The notes beneath the pieces are model-generated. The model made no database searches. It had not been told where the DNA came from and worked only from the letters and a program-made list of their open reading frames with translations. Shown here piece by piece: positions 19,601 through 28,884 of a stretch of 64,000 bases of DNA. Origin of the DNA: Caloramator sp. E03 (GTDB taxonomy: Bacteria; Bacillota; Clostridia; Clostridiales; Caloramatoraceae); the NCBI RefSeq assembly GCF_006016075.1, contig NZ_CP040093.1, forward strand, positions 372,001-436,000, in the 5' to 3' direction. The translations under genes and the position numbers were made by a program. Position 1 is the first letter of the stretch; each line of letters opens with the position of its first letter.

Positions 19601-19959
19601 TATTGTTCCTCCTTATGCTTGAGTTTTGCTCTACCTTTTTCAAGCAATATTCTTCTTATAATTGCAAAATTATTAAAAATCCTGCTTCCAAAGACCAATA
19701 CAGCTGCTAAATATATGGGAACATTTAATTGGTCTCCAAGATAGGTAAGCCCTGCAGCTAGAATAATATTTACAAAAAATCCAGAAATAAAAATATCTGA
19801 ATCAAATTTATTTTCAAGTGCTGCTCTAAAACCTCCAAATACCGAATCTAAAGCCGCTAAAATTGCCACTGGAACATAAGTTGTTAAATAAGTTGGAATG
19901 TTTATCTTAAGGAATATTCCAATTAATATACCGATTATTAGTCCAATTAAAGGTATCAT
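19600..19959 (-). CDS. sbp: Small basic protein Sbp (DUF1290)
   Basis: The 119-aa membrane protein has three to four hydrophobic segments (MIPLIGLIIGILIGIFLKI...; LAALDSVFGGFRAALENKF; NIILAAGLTYLGDQL) and a basic tail. It matches the Sbp/DUF1290 family found between divIB and ftsZ in spore-forming Firmicutes. Its role is unknown; it is presumed linked to division or septation. It is sandwiched between two DUF881 genes with overlap or minimal spacing, so the three are surely one transcript. Confidence 0.9.
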   Translation of the reverse strand: MIPLIGLIIGILIGIFLKINIPTYLTTYVPVAILAALDSVFGGFRAALENKFDSDIFISGFFVNIILAAGLTYLGDQLNVPIYLAAVLVFGSRIFNNFAIIRRILLEKGRAKLKHKEEQ

Positions 19960-19971
19960 TCTATCACCTTC

Positions 19972-20673
19972 CTATTTTACATACTTATAATCTATACTTT
20001 TGTTGTATTTTAATATTTTTATATTATCACTTTTTGTTATTTTAACATTTATACCTGCAAGTTCTTCAAGCTTATCTTTAATTCCACCAGGTATTTTAAA
20101 GGCTCCTTCAAGTACTTTAGGATCCCCTATAGCCTTAATTACAAAAGTATCTATAGGGCTAAACTTTTCATCGTTTATCTTAATTGTTGCTCCTGCCTCT
20201 TTAATTTGAGTTCTTCCAACATATCTTTGCTCATTTATTGATATTGCCTCTGCTCCTGCTGCATTAAGTTCATTTACTATGTCAATTAAATCTGTTGAAT
20301 ATATCATGGAAGTTTCTGAATTTTTAACATCATTTGAAGGAGTTAAAGTCATAATAATTCCTGGACCTTCTACATCAGTAAGCCCTGACAGAAATCTTAA
20401 ACTATCAATCTCTTTTTTCATCTGATTTGCAACTTCACTTTCACTTGCTACTGCCTTTTCTATTTCATCAACCTTTTTTTGGTATTCCTGTACCTTTGAT
20501 GAAAGCTCATCCCTTTGTTTTCTTAAAGTTTCAACTTCACTTACAAGATCCTCTATCCTTTTGTAGCTATATTTACTTCTTATACCACTCATTGATTTGA
20601 ATTGAAGAGATATCATAAGTCCTAATATAATACATACAAAGCCTATCACAAGCTGATATTTCAACCCTTTCAC
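19972..20673 (-). CDS. DUF881 family protein (YlxW-like), upstream copy
   Basis: The product is about 233 aa: an N-terminal transmembrane segment (LVIGFVCIILGLMISL), a long coiled coil (YKRIEDLVSEVETLRKQRDE onward) and the DUF881 domain (GPGIIMTLTPS ... NELNAAGAEAISINEQR). The start is GTG 20673, eight to nine bases after AAAGGAG; an in-frame GTG at 20682 directly abuts the ribosome site. It is a diverged paralogue of the copy at 18887. It lies directly after divIB. Confidence 0.88.
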   Translation of the reverse strand: MKGLKYQLVIGFVCIILGLMISLQFKSMSGIRSKYSYKRIEDLVSEVETLRKQRDELSSKVQEYQKKVDEIEKAVASESEVANQMKKEIDSLRFLSGLTDVEGPGIIMTLTPSNDVKNSETSMIYSTDLIDIVNELNAAGAEAISINEQRYVGRTQIKEAGATIKINDEKFSPIDTFVIKAIGDPKVLEGAFKIPGGIKDKLEELAGINVKITKSDNIKILKYNKSIDYKYVK

Positions 20674-20686
20674 TTTCTCCACTCCT

Positions 20687-21433
20687 TTAATTCTTTCTGA
20701 ATATAGCTGTTCCTTCAGGTAATATTTCTATAATTCCTTTGTTTTTCTTAACTTCTTCGTTATTTAAAATAGAGATAGCATAAGATAACTTATATTCAAG
20801 GTTTGTAGAATCACCTATACACACCTGTATTCCACTCTTTGTTGTTAGTACTATATTTAAAGGATCACTTATATTTATACTATAAAAAACATTTTTACAT
20901 TCTTTAAAATCGGTTATTGACAATACCTCCTTTAATACTTTTTGATAAGTTGGATTGTTTTGTGCTATATTTTGACCGGGAATATATTGTTTAACGCTTA
21001 TCCCTTCAATTAAAGGAATACTTCCATCAGGAAATTGATTTACAGTTTGAATCATGTTCCCAGATTCATCTAAATTAATAAAAGCATTATCAAACTTTAT
21101 GAGTCCTTTTACCTTTTTTTCCTGTACATTAATAATAATTGTTGATGGAAGTCTCTTTTTTATGTTAACACTTTCAATATAAGGATTGCTTTTTATTTTT
21201 TCACTGATTTTGTCTTTTTTAACTAAAAAAATATTCTTTCCTTTAGCTTCGCAAAGGGCAAGCAACTCTTCTTTTTTTACATATTTATTATTATTTATGA
21301 TAATTTTATTTATCACAAAATATTTTGATTTTAAAGCTATTGTTAAAAATATTCCTATAAAAATTAAAAGGAAACAAACATTTAAAAACTTTCTTCTCCT
21401 TCTTATCTTTTTTTCAATCCTTTCATTTTTCAT
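20687..21433 (-). CDS. divIB: Cell division protein FtsQ/DivIB
   Basis: DivIB/FtsQ is a bitopic divisome protein that joins FtsL and DivIC. The 248-aa protein has a basic cytoplasmic tail, one transmembrane helix (about 17-33) and a POTRA domain (FVINKIIINNNKYVKKEELLAL ... NPYIESVNIKKRLPSTIIINV). A beta domain and a short C-terminal tail follow. The ribosome site is AGAGG. It lies between murG and the DUF881 genes, the usual dcw position. Confidence 0.93.
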   Translation of the reverse strand: MKNERIEKKIRRRRKFLNVCFLLIFIGIFLTIALKSKYFVINKIIINNNKYVKKEELLALCEAKGKNIFLVKKDKISEKIKSNPYIESVNIKKRLPSTIIINVQEKKVKGLIKFDNAFINLDESGNMIQTVNQFPDGSIPLIEGISVKQYIPGQNIAQNNPTYQKVLKEVLSITDFKECKNVFYSINISDPLNIVLTTKSGIQVCIGDSTNLEYKLSYAISILNNEEVKKNKGIIEILPEGTAIFRKN

Positions 21434-21499
21434 AAAATCTACCTCTTTACAATATAAAGCAACATTATGTCTTTTATGTTAAATAATAAGAAAATAAAT

Positions 21500-22600
21500 T
21501 TATTTTATAAGCTCTTCAATCAAATTGCATATCTTTTCCGAAGCATCAAGCACTGCAAGTTTCAAAGAATTTGAAGACATCTTTGCAAGCATTTCTTTAT
21601 TATTAATAAGGCTTATTACCTGCTCTTTAAATATATCACTCTTTAATTGATTTTCTTTAATAACAACAGCAGCACCATTTTGTTCAAGAGACATTGCATT
21701 ATATTCCTGATGATTATTTGCAACATAAGGAGACGGTATTAAAACTGCAGGAATGCCAAGGGCAGTTATCTCTGAAAGTATAGTAGCCCCTGCTCTGCTT
21801 ATTATAATATCACAGGCACCTAAAGCATCCTGCATATTGTATATATAAGGCTCTATTACAACGCCTTTAAATTTGTTATCGTTTTTCTTATAATTTAGCT
21901 TTTTAACTATTTCATCATATTGTGTTTCTCCAGTAACAAACAAAAGCTGTATATTTTGTTCAATAAGAGAAGGTATTATATCGCATACTGCATTGTTTAT
22001 ATTTTTTGCTCCTCTACTTCCTCCAACTACTAAAATCAAAGGTCTATTAATATCAAATTTCCATACTGCTCTGCATTTAGATTTATTTTGATTTAATATC
22101 TGACTTCGTATAGGATTCCCTGTTAAAACAATTTTATTTTTTGGAAAATACTTTTCAGATTCTTTAAAGGTTATAGCTATCTTAGAAGCAAAATGGGCTA
22201 ATATCTTGTTAGTCATTCCTGGAAAGGCATTTTGTTCATGTATAATAGTTGGAATTCCTTTTAATGCAGCAGCAAAAACCACAGGGCCACATACATATCC
22301 ACCTGTTCCAATTACAATATCAGGCTTAAACTGCTTTATAATAGATGCGGCTTGAAAATAACCTTTAAAAGCCTTCATAACTGAAATAGGAGTCTTTAAA
22401 GAAAGCTTTTTATTTAAACCTTCAACAGTTATAAAGTTTATTTTAAACCCTTCTTTTGGTATCAGTTTCTTTTCAAGCCCATTTTTACTTCCAATAAATA
22501 GTATTTCACAGTTAGAATGTCTTTCCTTTAATTTTTTAGCTATTGCAACGCCGGGATATATGTGCCCTCCCGTACCTCCTCCAGATATTATTACTTTCAT
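21500..22600 (-). CDS. murG: UDP-GlcNAc:undecaprenyl-PP-MurNAc-pentapeptide GlcNAc transferase
   Basis: MurG makes lipid II from lipid I on the cytoplasmic face of the membrane. It is a GT-B fold of 366 aa with the N-terminal GGGTGGHIYPGVAIA loop, HEQNAFPGMTNK and the donor-binding GGSRGAKNIN. The C-domain motif is SRAGATILSEITALGIPAVLIP. The start at ATG 22600 follows GGAGTTGATTTAT; the longer frame adds eight residues and would overlap ftsW. It follows ftsW/spoVE by 16 bases. Confidence 0.96.
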   Translation of the reverse strand: MKVIISGGGTGGHIYPGVAIAKKLKERHSNCEILFIGSKNGLEKKLIPKEGFKINFITVEGLNKKLSLKTPISVMKAFKGYFQAASIIKQFKPDIVIGTGGYVCGPVVFAAALKGIPTIIHEQNAFPGMTNKILAHFASKIAITFKESEKYFPKNKIVLTGNPIRSQILNQNKSKCRAVWKFDINRPLILVVGGSRGAKNINNAVCDIIPSLIEQNIQLLFVTGETQYDEIVKKLNYKKNDNKFKGVVIEPYIYNMQDALGACDIIISRAGATILSEITALGIPAVLIPSPYVANNHQEYNAMSLEQNGAAVVIKENQLKSDIFKEQVISLINNKEMLAKMSSNSLKLAVLDASEKICNLIEELIK

Positions 22601-22616
22601 ATAAATCAACTCCATT

Positions 22617-23711
22617 TCATCCATTTTGCCTTGAAATATTAAGAAGTACTCCTAAAGCTAACATAGTAAATAAGAGTGAAGAACCTCCATAACTTATAAG
22701 TGGCAAAGTAACCCCAGTAATTGGCATAAATGATGCTACAACTAAAAAGTTAATACTTGATTGAACAGCAATAAGAGATGTAATACCTGTTGCCATTAGG
22801 CTTCCAAATTTATCTTTACAGTTAAGAGCTATTTTATATCCTCTCCATATCAATATAGCAAATAAAATTATAATAAATAATACTCCAATAAATCCAAGCT
22901 CCTCTGCTATTATTGAAAATATAAAGTCATTTTGTGCCTCTGGTATATAATATAGCTTTTGATGTGATTGTCCAAGCCCAACACCAAGCAATCCTCCTGA
23001 ACCTAAAGCATATAGGGACTGTATAGCTTGATATCCATCACCCAATGGATCTGCCCATGGATCTTTGAAGGCCAGAAACCTTTTAAAGCGGTATGGTTCT
23101 AATACTATACCTAATATAGCAGCACCTACACCAAAAGCAAATATCAGTACTAATTGTCCTATATTAGCTCCCCCTATAAATAAAAGAATGAAAGCAACTG
23201 TTACAATTATTACTGTAGTACTCATGTTTGGCTCTTTTATAATTAAAAGGGCAAACATACCAGCTACAATAAGCACTGGAAGTATCCCTTTGGAAAAAGT
23301 TTTTATCTTATCACCTTTTCTTGTTATATTATCTGAAGCGTATAATATCATCATAAGTTTTGCTATCTCTGAAGGTTGTATTCCTAAACTACCTATACCA
23401 ATCCATCTTCTTGAACCATTTATAGGTGGCATAAATAATACAATAACAAGCAGAGAAATAGTAACTATCATTCCAAATAGAATGAGTTTTTTATTCTTTA
23501 ATTTTTTGTAGTCAAAACAAGCTGCAGACAGCATAGTAATAATACCAAGACCTGCCCATATAAGTTGTTTCTTAAGGTGGTAAAAGCTATCATTATAAAA
23601 CTGCTTATCTTCCCACATACTGGCACTAAAAACCATGTTTATTCCTATCGCCAATAATATTAATATAACGATAAAAAGTGGAAAATCAATCATACCACTT
23701 TTTTTATTCAT
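22617..23711 (-). CDS. SEDS peptidoglycan polymerase (FtsW/SpoVE)
   Basis: The 364-aa polytopic protein (about ten helices) is of the SEDS family, a glycan-chain polymerase working with a class B penicillin-binding protein. The motifs NGSRRWIGIGSLGIQPSEIAKLMMI and GLGQSHQKLYYIPEAQNDFIFSIIAEELGF are conserved. The ending PLISYGGSSLLFTM is typical. Its partner here is likely the PASTA-containing SpoVD-type protein four genes upstream. Whether it serves vegetative division (FtsW), spore cortex (SpoVE), or both cannot be told; no second copy is in the window. Confidence 0.94.
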   Translation of the reverse strand: MNKKSGMIDFPLFIVILILLAIGINMVFSASMWEDKQFYNDSFYHLKKQLIWAGLGIITMLSAACFDYKKLKNKKLILFGMIVTISLLVIVLFMPPINGSRRWIGIGSLGIQPSEIAKLMMILYASDNITRKGDKIKTFSKGILPVLIVAGMFALLIIKEPNMSTTVIIVTVAFILLFIGGANIGQLVLIFAFGVGAAILGIVLEPYRFKRFLAFKDPWADPLGDGYQAIQSLYALGSGGLLGVGLGQSHQKLYYIPEAQNDFIFSIIAEELGFIGVLFIIILFAILIWRGYKIALNCKDKFGSLMATGITSLIAVQSSINFLVVASFMPITGVTLPLISYGGSSLLFTMLALGVLLNISRQNG

Positions 23712-23721
23712 TTTTTACCTC

Positions 23722-24681
23722 CTAAAAACTTATTGCTAAAAATCCAATAAGGCATAATATAGCTGTAAATATACAAAACCAAGCAACTATCTTAGTTTCA
23801 TGCCAACCTTCCTGCTCAAAATGATGATGAAGAGGGGCCATTTTAAATACCCTCTTTCCAGTAGTTTTAAAGGATATTATTTGTATTATATCTGATAAAG
23901 TTTCAACAACATAAATTCCACCTACAATTACAAGTATAAAAGGCATCCTTAAAAGTACTGCAAGAGCTGATATTGCTCCTCCAAGTGCTAATGAACCTGT
24001 ATCTCCCATAAAAACCTGTGCAGGATAGGAGTTGTATTTTAAAAAGCCAAGAAGACTTCCTGCAAGAGCTCCACAAAAAAGTGAGAGATCTTTATCTCCT
24101 AATCCGTAAGTGACAATAGCAAAAAATATGCTAACAATAAGTGTTACACCAGAAGCAAGTCCATCAAGTCCGTCTGTTAAATTAACAGAATTAGTTACCC
24201 CAACTATAACAAACATCATAAAAGGTATATACATTACTCCAAAATCTACCATTTTGTTGGTAAAGGGTATGTGTATAAGACTTCCAATATCTTTATTCGT
24301 ATAAGCAAAATAAGAAAGTATAAATGCAAATGTAATTTGCCCAATTAGCTTTTGATAAGCTCTAAGCCCAAGGCTTCTTTTTTTTATAATCTTTAGGCTA
24401 TCATCAAGAAATCCTATAAATCCATATCCAACAGTTGTTATAAGGGCAACCCATAATGATCCAGACATTTTTTTTGCAACTAATGCTGTTGTGATTATAA
24501 TACTTAGAATAAATATTATACCTCCCATAGTAGGGGTACCAGCTTTCTTTAAATGGCTTTTGGGGCCATCATCCCTTATGTTTTGTCCAAATTTAAACCT
24601 TTTTAATGCTGGAATTATTACAGGCCCTAATATTAGAACTATAATAAAAGAAATTATTGTTGCGTAAATAGTTATCTGCAT
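23722..24681 (-). CDS. mraY: Phospho-N-acetylmuramoyl-pentapeptide transferase
   Basis: MraY transfers phospho-MurNAc-pentapeptide to undecaprenyl phosphate, giving lipid I. The 319-aa protein has about ten transmembrane helices. It has KKAGTPTMGGIIFI, the Asp-rich NLTDGLDGLASG and the HHHFEQEGWHE loop. It lies directly between murE (31 bases before) and ftsW (10 bases after). In most clostridial dcw clusters murF comes before it and murD after it; both are missing here. Confidence 0.97.
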   Translation of the reverse strand: MQITIYATIISFIIVLILGPVIIPALKRFKFGQNIRDDGPKSHLKKAGTPTMGGIIFILSIIITTALVAKKMSGSLWVALITTVGYGFIGFLDDSLKIIKKRSLGLRAYQKLIGQITFAFILSYFAYTNKDIGSLIHIPFTNKMVDFGVMYIPFMMFVIVGVTNSVNLTDGLDGLASGVTLIVSIFFAIVTYGLGDKDLSLFCGALAGSLLGFLKYNSYPAQVFMGDTGSLALGGAISALAVLLRMPFILVIVGGIYVVETLSDIIQIISFKTTGKRVFKMAPLHHHFEQEGWHETKIVAWFCIFTAILCLIGFLAISF

Positions 24682-24712
24682 TTTATCAACTCTCCTGTCT
24701 TGTCAAAAGTAT

Positions 24713-26152
24713 CTATTCTCCAAGCAACTCCCAAACTATTTCACGTTCATCAAAGTGAATAGTTTTGTCCTTTAAAATCTGATAGGTTTCATGTCCCTTA
24801 CCTGCAATGACAATTACATCTCCTTCCTTCCCATTTTCAATTGCATACTTTATAGCTTGTTTCCTATCCTCTATTATAACATAAGGACATCCTGTTTTGT
24901 CTATTCCGGGAAGTATATCCCCTATAATTGCCATCGGCTCTTCACTTCTAGGATTGTCAGAGGTTACTATGCAAAAATCCGACAGTTCTCCTGCAGCTTT
25001 TCCCATAAGAGGTCTTTTCGTCTTATCCCTATCTCCTCCACATCCAAAGAGAGTTATAAGCCTTCCTTTTGTATATTCCCTTGCTGTTTTTAAGATATTT
25101 ACTATCCCATCGGGAGTGTGCGCATAATCTATGACTATAGTAAATCCTTTCTTTGATATTATTTTTTCACTTCTTCCAGGTACTACCTCTAAACTTTCAA
25201 GACCTTTTTTAACACAATCAATCGGAATTCCAATTCCAATGCAAGCAGCTGCAGCTCCAAGAGCATTATATACATTAAACTTTCCTGGCAAATTAAGACT
25301 TATAGGTAATACTTTATCCTCATATTTAATATTAAAATTGGTTCCTTTTTCACTTATAACTATATTTTCACCCATGACCTGTGCTTCATTTTCTATTCCA
25401 AAGGTTATAACCTTCCCCTCTATACTTTTAGCTGCTCTTTTGCCATATTCATCATCTGTATTAATAACTGCAACATCGCACCAATCAAAAAGTCTCATCT
25501 TTGCATTAAAATAGTTTTCCATAGTTATATGGAAGTCAAGATGATCCTGTGTTAGATTTGTAAAAATGCCAGCTTTGAATTTAACTCCATAAACCCTTTT
25601 AAGCTCAAGGGAATGTGAGGAAACCTCCATTACACAGTATTCTATACCTTCTTTTTTCATGTTATAAAACATCTCTTGTAAATCCATAGATTCAGGAGTT
25701 GTCCTTTTAGCTTCTTCTTTTTTGCTTCCTATTATGTTATAAATCGTTCCAAGAAGTGCTGTTTTTTTATTATAAGCATCTAATATTGATTTAATCATAA
25801 AGGTAGATGTAGTTTTGCCATTAGTTCCCGTAACACCAATTATATTCATAGTATCAGCAACATTTCCATAGAAATTAGCTGACATTAATGCCATAGCCTC
25901 CCTTGTATCTTTAACCTTAATTATCGTAGCATTCCCTTTAACCTCTACATCTTTACTTACAACTATAGCATAAGCTCCACTGTCAACTGCCTTTTGAGCA
26001 AAAATATGACCATCAGTTTTGAAACCTTCTATGCAAAAAAACATACTTCCTTTTTTTACCTTGGATGTATTATAAGCCAAGGATTCAATATCTTTTTCTT
26101 CTCCTTTTATTGATATATATTCTACGTTTTTTAATATCTCTAATATTTTCAT
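24713..26152 (-). CDS. murE: UDP-MurNAc-tripeptide synthetase (meso-DAP adding)
   Basis: MurE adds the third residue of the peptidoglycan stem peptide. The 479-aa protein shows the Mur ligase P-loop GTNGKTT, RTTPESMDLQ, and HTPDGI. The motif DNPRSEEP indicates meso-diaminopimelate as substrate rather than lysine. The start at ATG 26152 is eight bases after AAGGAG; a GTG at 26161 is part of the ribosome-site region. It follows spoVD by about 56 bases. Confidence 0.96.
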   Translation of the reverse strand: MKILEILKNVEYISIKGEEKDIESLAYNTSKVKKGSMFFCIEGFKTDGHIFAQKAVDSGAYAIVVSKDVEVKGNATIIKVKDTREAMALMSANFYGNVADTMNIIGVTGTNGKTTSTFMIKSILDAYNKKTALLGTIYNIIGSKKEEAKRTTPESMDLQEMFYNMKKEGIEYCVMEVSSHSLELKRVYGVKFKAGIFTNLTQDHLDFHITMENYFNAKMRLFDWCDVAVINTDDEYGKRAAKSIEGKVITFGIENEAQVMGENIVISEKGTNFNIKYEDKVLPISLNLPGKFNVYNALGAAAACIGIGIPIDCVKKGLESLEVVPGRSEKIISKKGFTIVIDYAHTPDGIVNILKTAREYTKGRLITLFGCGGDRDKTKRPLMGKAAGELSDFCIVTSDNPRSEEPMAIIGDILPGIDKTGCPYVIIEDRKQAIKYAIENGKEGDVIVIAGKGHETYQILKDKTIHFDEREIVWELLGE

Positions 26153-26208
26153 AACGACCACTCCTTAATATTTATAGCACAATACGGTAACCATATTGTG
26201 CTAAGGTA

Positions 26209-28377
26209 TTAATCTTCTGGCTGTTCCAATATGACTTTAATACGTGTACCCTTTGACACTTCAGTATTCGGATTTATATCCTGTGAAACTCCTATTCCAT
26301 CACCCATAAAAACAACATTTAATTCTAATGATTTTGCTAAATCATCTATTTCCTTTTTAGTCATACCTTTAAAATCAGGTACTACAACCTTAGCATTAGT
26401 ATTCTTTTCAACCCCAAGATATAAAGTTATTTTTGTGTTTTCATAAACACTAACTCCAGGTTTAGGGCTAATATCATAAACAACATTCCCGTTTCCTTGA
26501 ACTTCATAATCTATGTTGTTTTTCTTTAATACTGAACCTGCTTCATCAACACTTAATCCCCTGACCTCAGGTATAATAACCTCAACTGGCGTCTTTTGAG
26601 CTGAATTTGTACCTGTATCAGGCTGCATATTTAGATACCTAAATAAATCTTCAAAAAGTGTTTTTGCAAGAGGTGCAGCAGTACTACCAGAATAATAGTT
26701 TGAAGGATCAGGCTCATCAATTGTAAGTATCATAACAAATTTAGGGTCATTACTTGGAGCCATAGCTGCAAATGAAGAAATATATTTTCCAGGAGCATAT
26801 CGCCCATTTTCAACAACCTGTGCTGTTCCAGTCTTTCCTCCTATATGATATCCTTCTATATATGCTCTTTTCGCTGCCCCGTAAGTTACAACACTTTCAA
26901 GTATTTCTCTTAGCTTTTTAGCAGAGCTTGTGCTTATTACCTGTCTTACAACTTTTGGCTGAATTTCCTTTACAACTGAAGTATTGCCATTTTCATCAGT
27001 ACTTAATATTTTTTTTACAATATGAGGCTCTACAAGTTTACCATCATTTGCAACTGCAGCAAAGGCAGTAAGATATTGTATACTTGTAACTGATATACCT
27101 TGACCAAAGGCCTCTGTTGCAAGTTCAACTTTTCCAACTTTATCTATAGGCCTTATTATACCAGTTTCCTCCCCTGGAAGGTCTATATTTGTCTTTTTTC
27201 CAAGTCCAAAGGCATTATAATATTTATAAAGCCTTTCTTTTCCTATTCTTTCTCCAAGTATCATAAAACCTACATTACATGAGTTTTGTAGTATTTGTGC
27301 AAAATTTTGGACCCCATGTCCCTGCCTTCTCCAGCAGTGTATTATTCTATCTGCAACTTTATAAGAACCATTACATACAAATCTGTCCGAATCGCTAACT
27401 AAGTTTTCATTTACTGCAGCTGCAGCAGTAATAACCTTAAGTATCGATCCGGGCTCAAAGTTATAATTTACAGTTCTATTCTTCCAAAGCTTTAAAGACT
27501 CTTCAACGGATCCCTTAACAGGATTATTTGGATCAAAATCTGGCTTTGAAGCCATAGCAAGTATTTCACCAGTTTTAGGATCCATTATTATGGCAGATAT
27601 TTGTTTTGCTTTGTATTCAGATAATCCCCTTTCTAACGCTTTTTCAGTATAATATTGAATATATTGGTCTATTGTAAGTACTATGTCATTACCATTCTTT
27701 GGTGGATAATAATTTGCAATTTTATATGGAAGCTCTCTATGGTAGGCATCAGTTTCTCCCATATATTTTCCTGGAACTCCCTTTAGTTCATTGTTGTACT
27801 GAAGTTCAATTCCTGATCTCCCATCACCATCTACATTTGTACTTCCAAGTACCTGGGCTAAAAAGTTGCCATTTGGATAATAGCGCTTTGTATCTTCTGA
27901 AACTATTATTCCAGGAAGTTTTAACTCCCTAATCTTGTTCCCTTGCTCCTTTTCAATTCTTCTTGCAATAGTAACGCAAGCAACTGGAGCACCATTGGAC
28001 AATTTTTTATTCAGTTTTGATAGTATATCCTCTTTACTCATATTCAAAATAGGAGATAGCTTTTCAGCTATCTCTTCTTTTGTAATCTTTTTATTCTTTT
28101 CTTTATCATTGATATCTTTTAAAAAAGCATCTACCCTCTCAACGTTACCACTTACTGCAAGAGGGTTACCATTTCTATCAAGTATATTTCCTCTACGTGC
28201 TGATATTCTAATATCATTAGTCCATTGCTCTACTGCCCATTTTTGAAGCTGAGGAGCCCACATAATCTGAACATAAGCATACCTACCTACAATAACCGTT
28301 TGCAATATAAATATAACTAACAATAAGAAAACAATTCTTTTTTTTACTGTAATATTAGTTCTATGTTCGGTATTCAA
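26209..28377 (-). CDS. spoVD: Class B penicillin-binding protein with PASTA domains (SpoVD/FtsI)
   Basis: This is a transpeptidase that cross-links peptidoglycan at the septum or in the spore cortex. The 722-aa protein has an N-terminal membrane anchor (about 14-32) and a dimerisation domain. The transpeptidase has Ser311-x-x-Lys314 (GSILK), SCN and KTG (GGKTGTAQ). Two C-terminal PASTA repeats (about 595-720) follow. PASTA repeats mark SpoVD in Clostridia, but the vegetative PBP also has them in some species. The start is TTG after AGGAGG. It lies between ftsL and murE. Confidence 0.93.
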   Translation of the reverse strand: MNTEHRTNITVKKRIVFLLLVIFILQTVIVGRYAYVQIMWAPQLQKWAVEQWTNDIRISARRGNILDRNGNPLAVSGNVERVDAFLKDINDKEKNKKITKEEIAEKLSPILNMSKEDILSKLNKKLSNGAPVACVTIARRIEKEQGNKIRELKLPGIIVSEDTKRYYPNGNFLAQVLGSTNVDGDGRSGIELQYNNELKGVPGKYMGETDAYHRELPYKIANYYPPKNGNDIVLTIDQYIQYYTEKALERGLSEYKAKQISAIIMDPKTGEILAMASKPDFDPNNPVKGSVEESLKLWKNRTVNYNFEPGSILKVITAAAAVNENLVSDSDRFVCNGSYKVADRIIHCWRRQGHGVQNFAQILQNSCNVGFMILGERIGKERLYKYYNAFGLGKKTNIDLPGEETGIIRPIDKVGKVELATEAFGQGISVTSIQYLTAFAAVANDGKLVEPHIVKKILSTDENGNTSVVKEIQPKVVRQVISTSSAKKLREILESVVTYGAAKRAYIEGYHIGGKTGTAQVVENGRYAPGKYISSFAAMAPSNDPKFVMILTIDEPDPSNYYSGSTAAPLAKTLFEDLFRYLNMQPDTGTNSAQKTPVEVIIPEVRGLSVDEAGSVLKKNNIDYEVQGNGNVVYDISPKPGVSVYENTKITLYLGVEKNTNAKVVVPDFKGMTKKEIDDLAKSLELNVVFMGDGIGVSQDINPNTEVSKGTRIKVILEQPED

Positions 28378-28388
28378 CTGGATACCTC

Positions 28389-28871
28389 CTAATATATTAA
28401 TCCAAGCAGTCTTTTAACAAAGGATAACTTATCAGTTTTTACTTCTTTTTCAGCTAACGCTGTAAGTGGTTTAACATCAAGATATACTACACTTTCATTA
28501 CTTGGTACAACCATACCGTATTTAGCAACAGCAGTTGATTCTATATATTTTATATTATTATATTTCGCCATTGATACCATTAAATCTTCATTAGCCTTTT
28601 GAACTTGTTTAATTTCATTTTTTATCTTGTGAATATTATTCGTAATTCTTATTATAGTTGCAAATCTACAAAGACTCAAAAAAGAAAGCATGAATAATGC
28701 GGTGATATAAGACATTATCTTAAGTTTAGCCTTTGTTTTCTTTTTATTATTAGTTTTTGGAGCCTGAACGGTTTTTTCTTTGTTTTTATTATCTACTTCA
28801 ATATTGTATGCAACATTTCCATAGGTATATGTTTTTTTATTCTTTACCATTACCAATTTATTCACCCCCAT
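28389..28871 (-). CDS. ftsL: Cell division protein FtsL-like
   Basis: The protein is up to 160 aa. It has a long Lys-rich cytoplasmic tail, one transmembrane helix (about 54-72) and a coiled coil (ITNNIHKIKNEIKQVQKANE). A short extracytoplasmic end follows. Size, topology and position between rsmH and the class B PBP identify FtsL, whose sequence is otherwise poorly conserved. The start is uncertain: ATG 28871 is very close to its ribosome site, and TTG 28856 after GGGGGTG is an alternative. Confidence 0.82.
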   Translation of the reverse strand: MGVNKLVMVKNKKTYTYGNVAYNIEVDNKNKEKTVQAPKTNNKKKTKAKLKIMSYITALFMLSFLSLCRFATIIRITNNIHKIKNEIKQVQKANEDLMVSMAKYNNIKYIESTAVAKYGMVVPSNESVVYLDVKPLTALAEKEVKTDKLSFVKRLLGLIY

Positions 28872-28884
28872 ATCCCTTTAGAAC

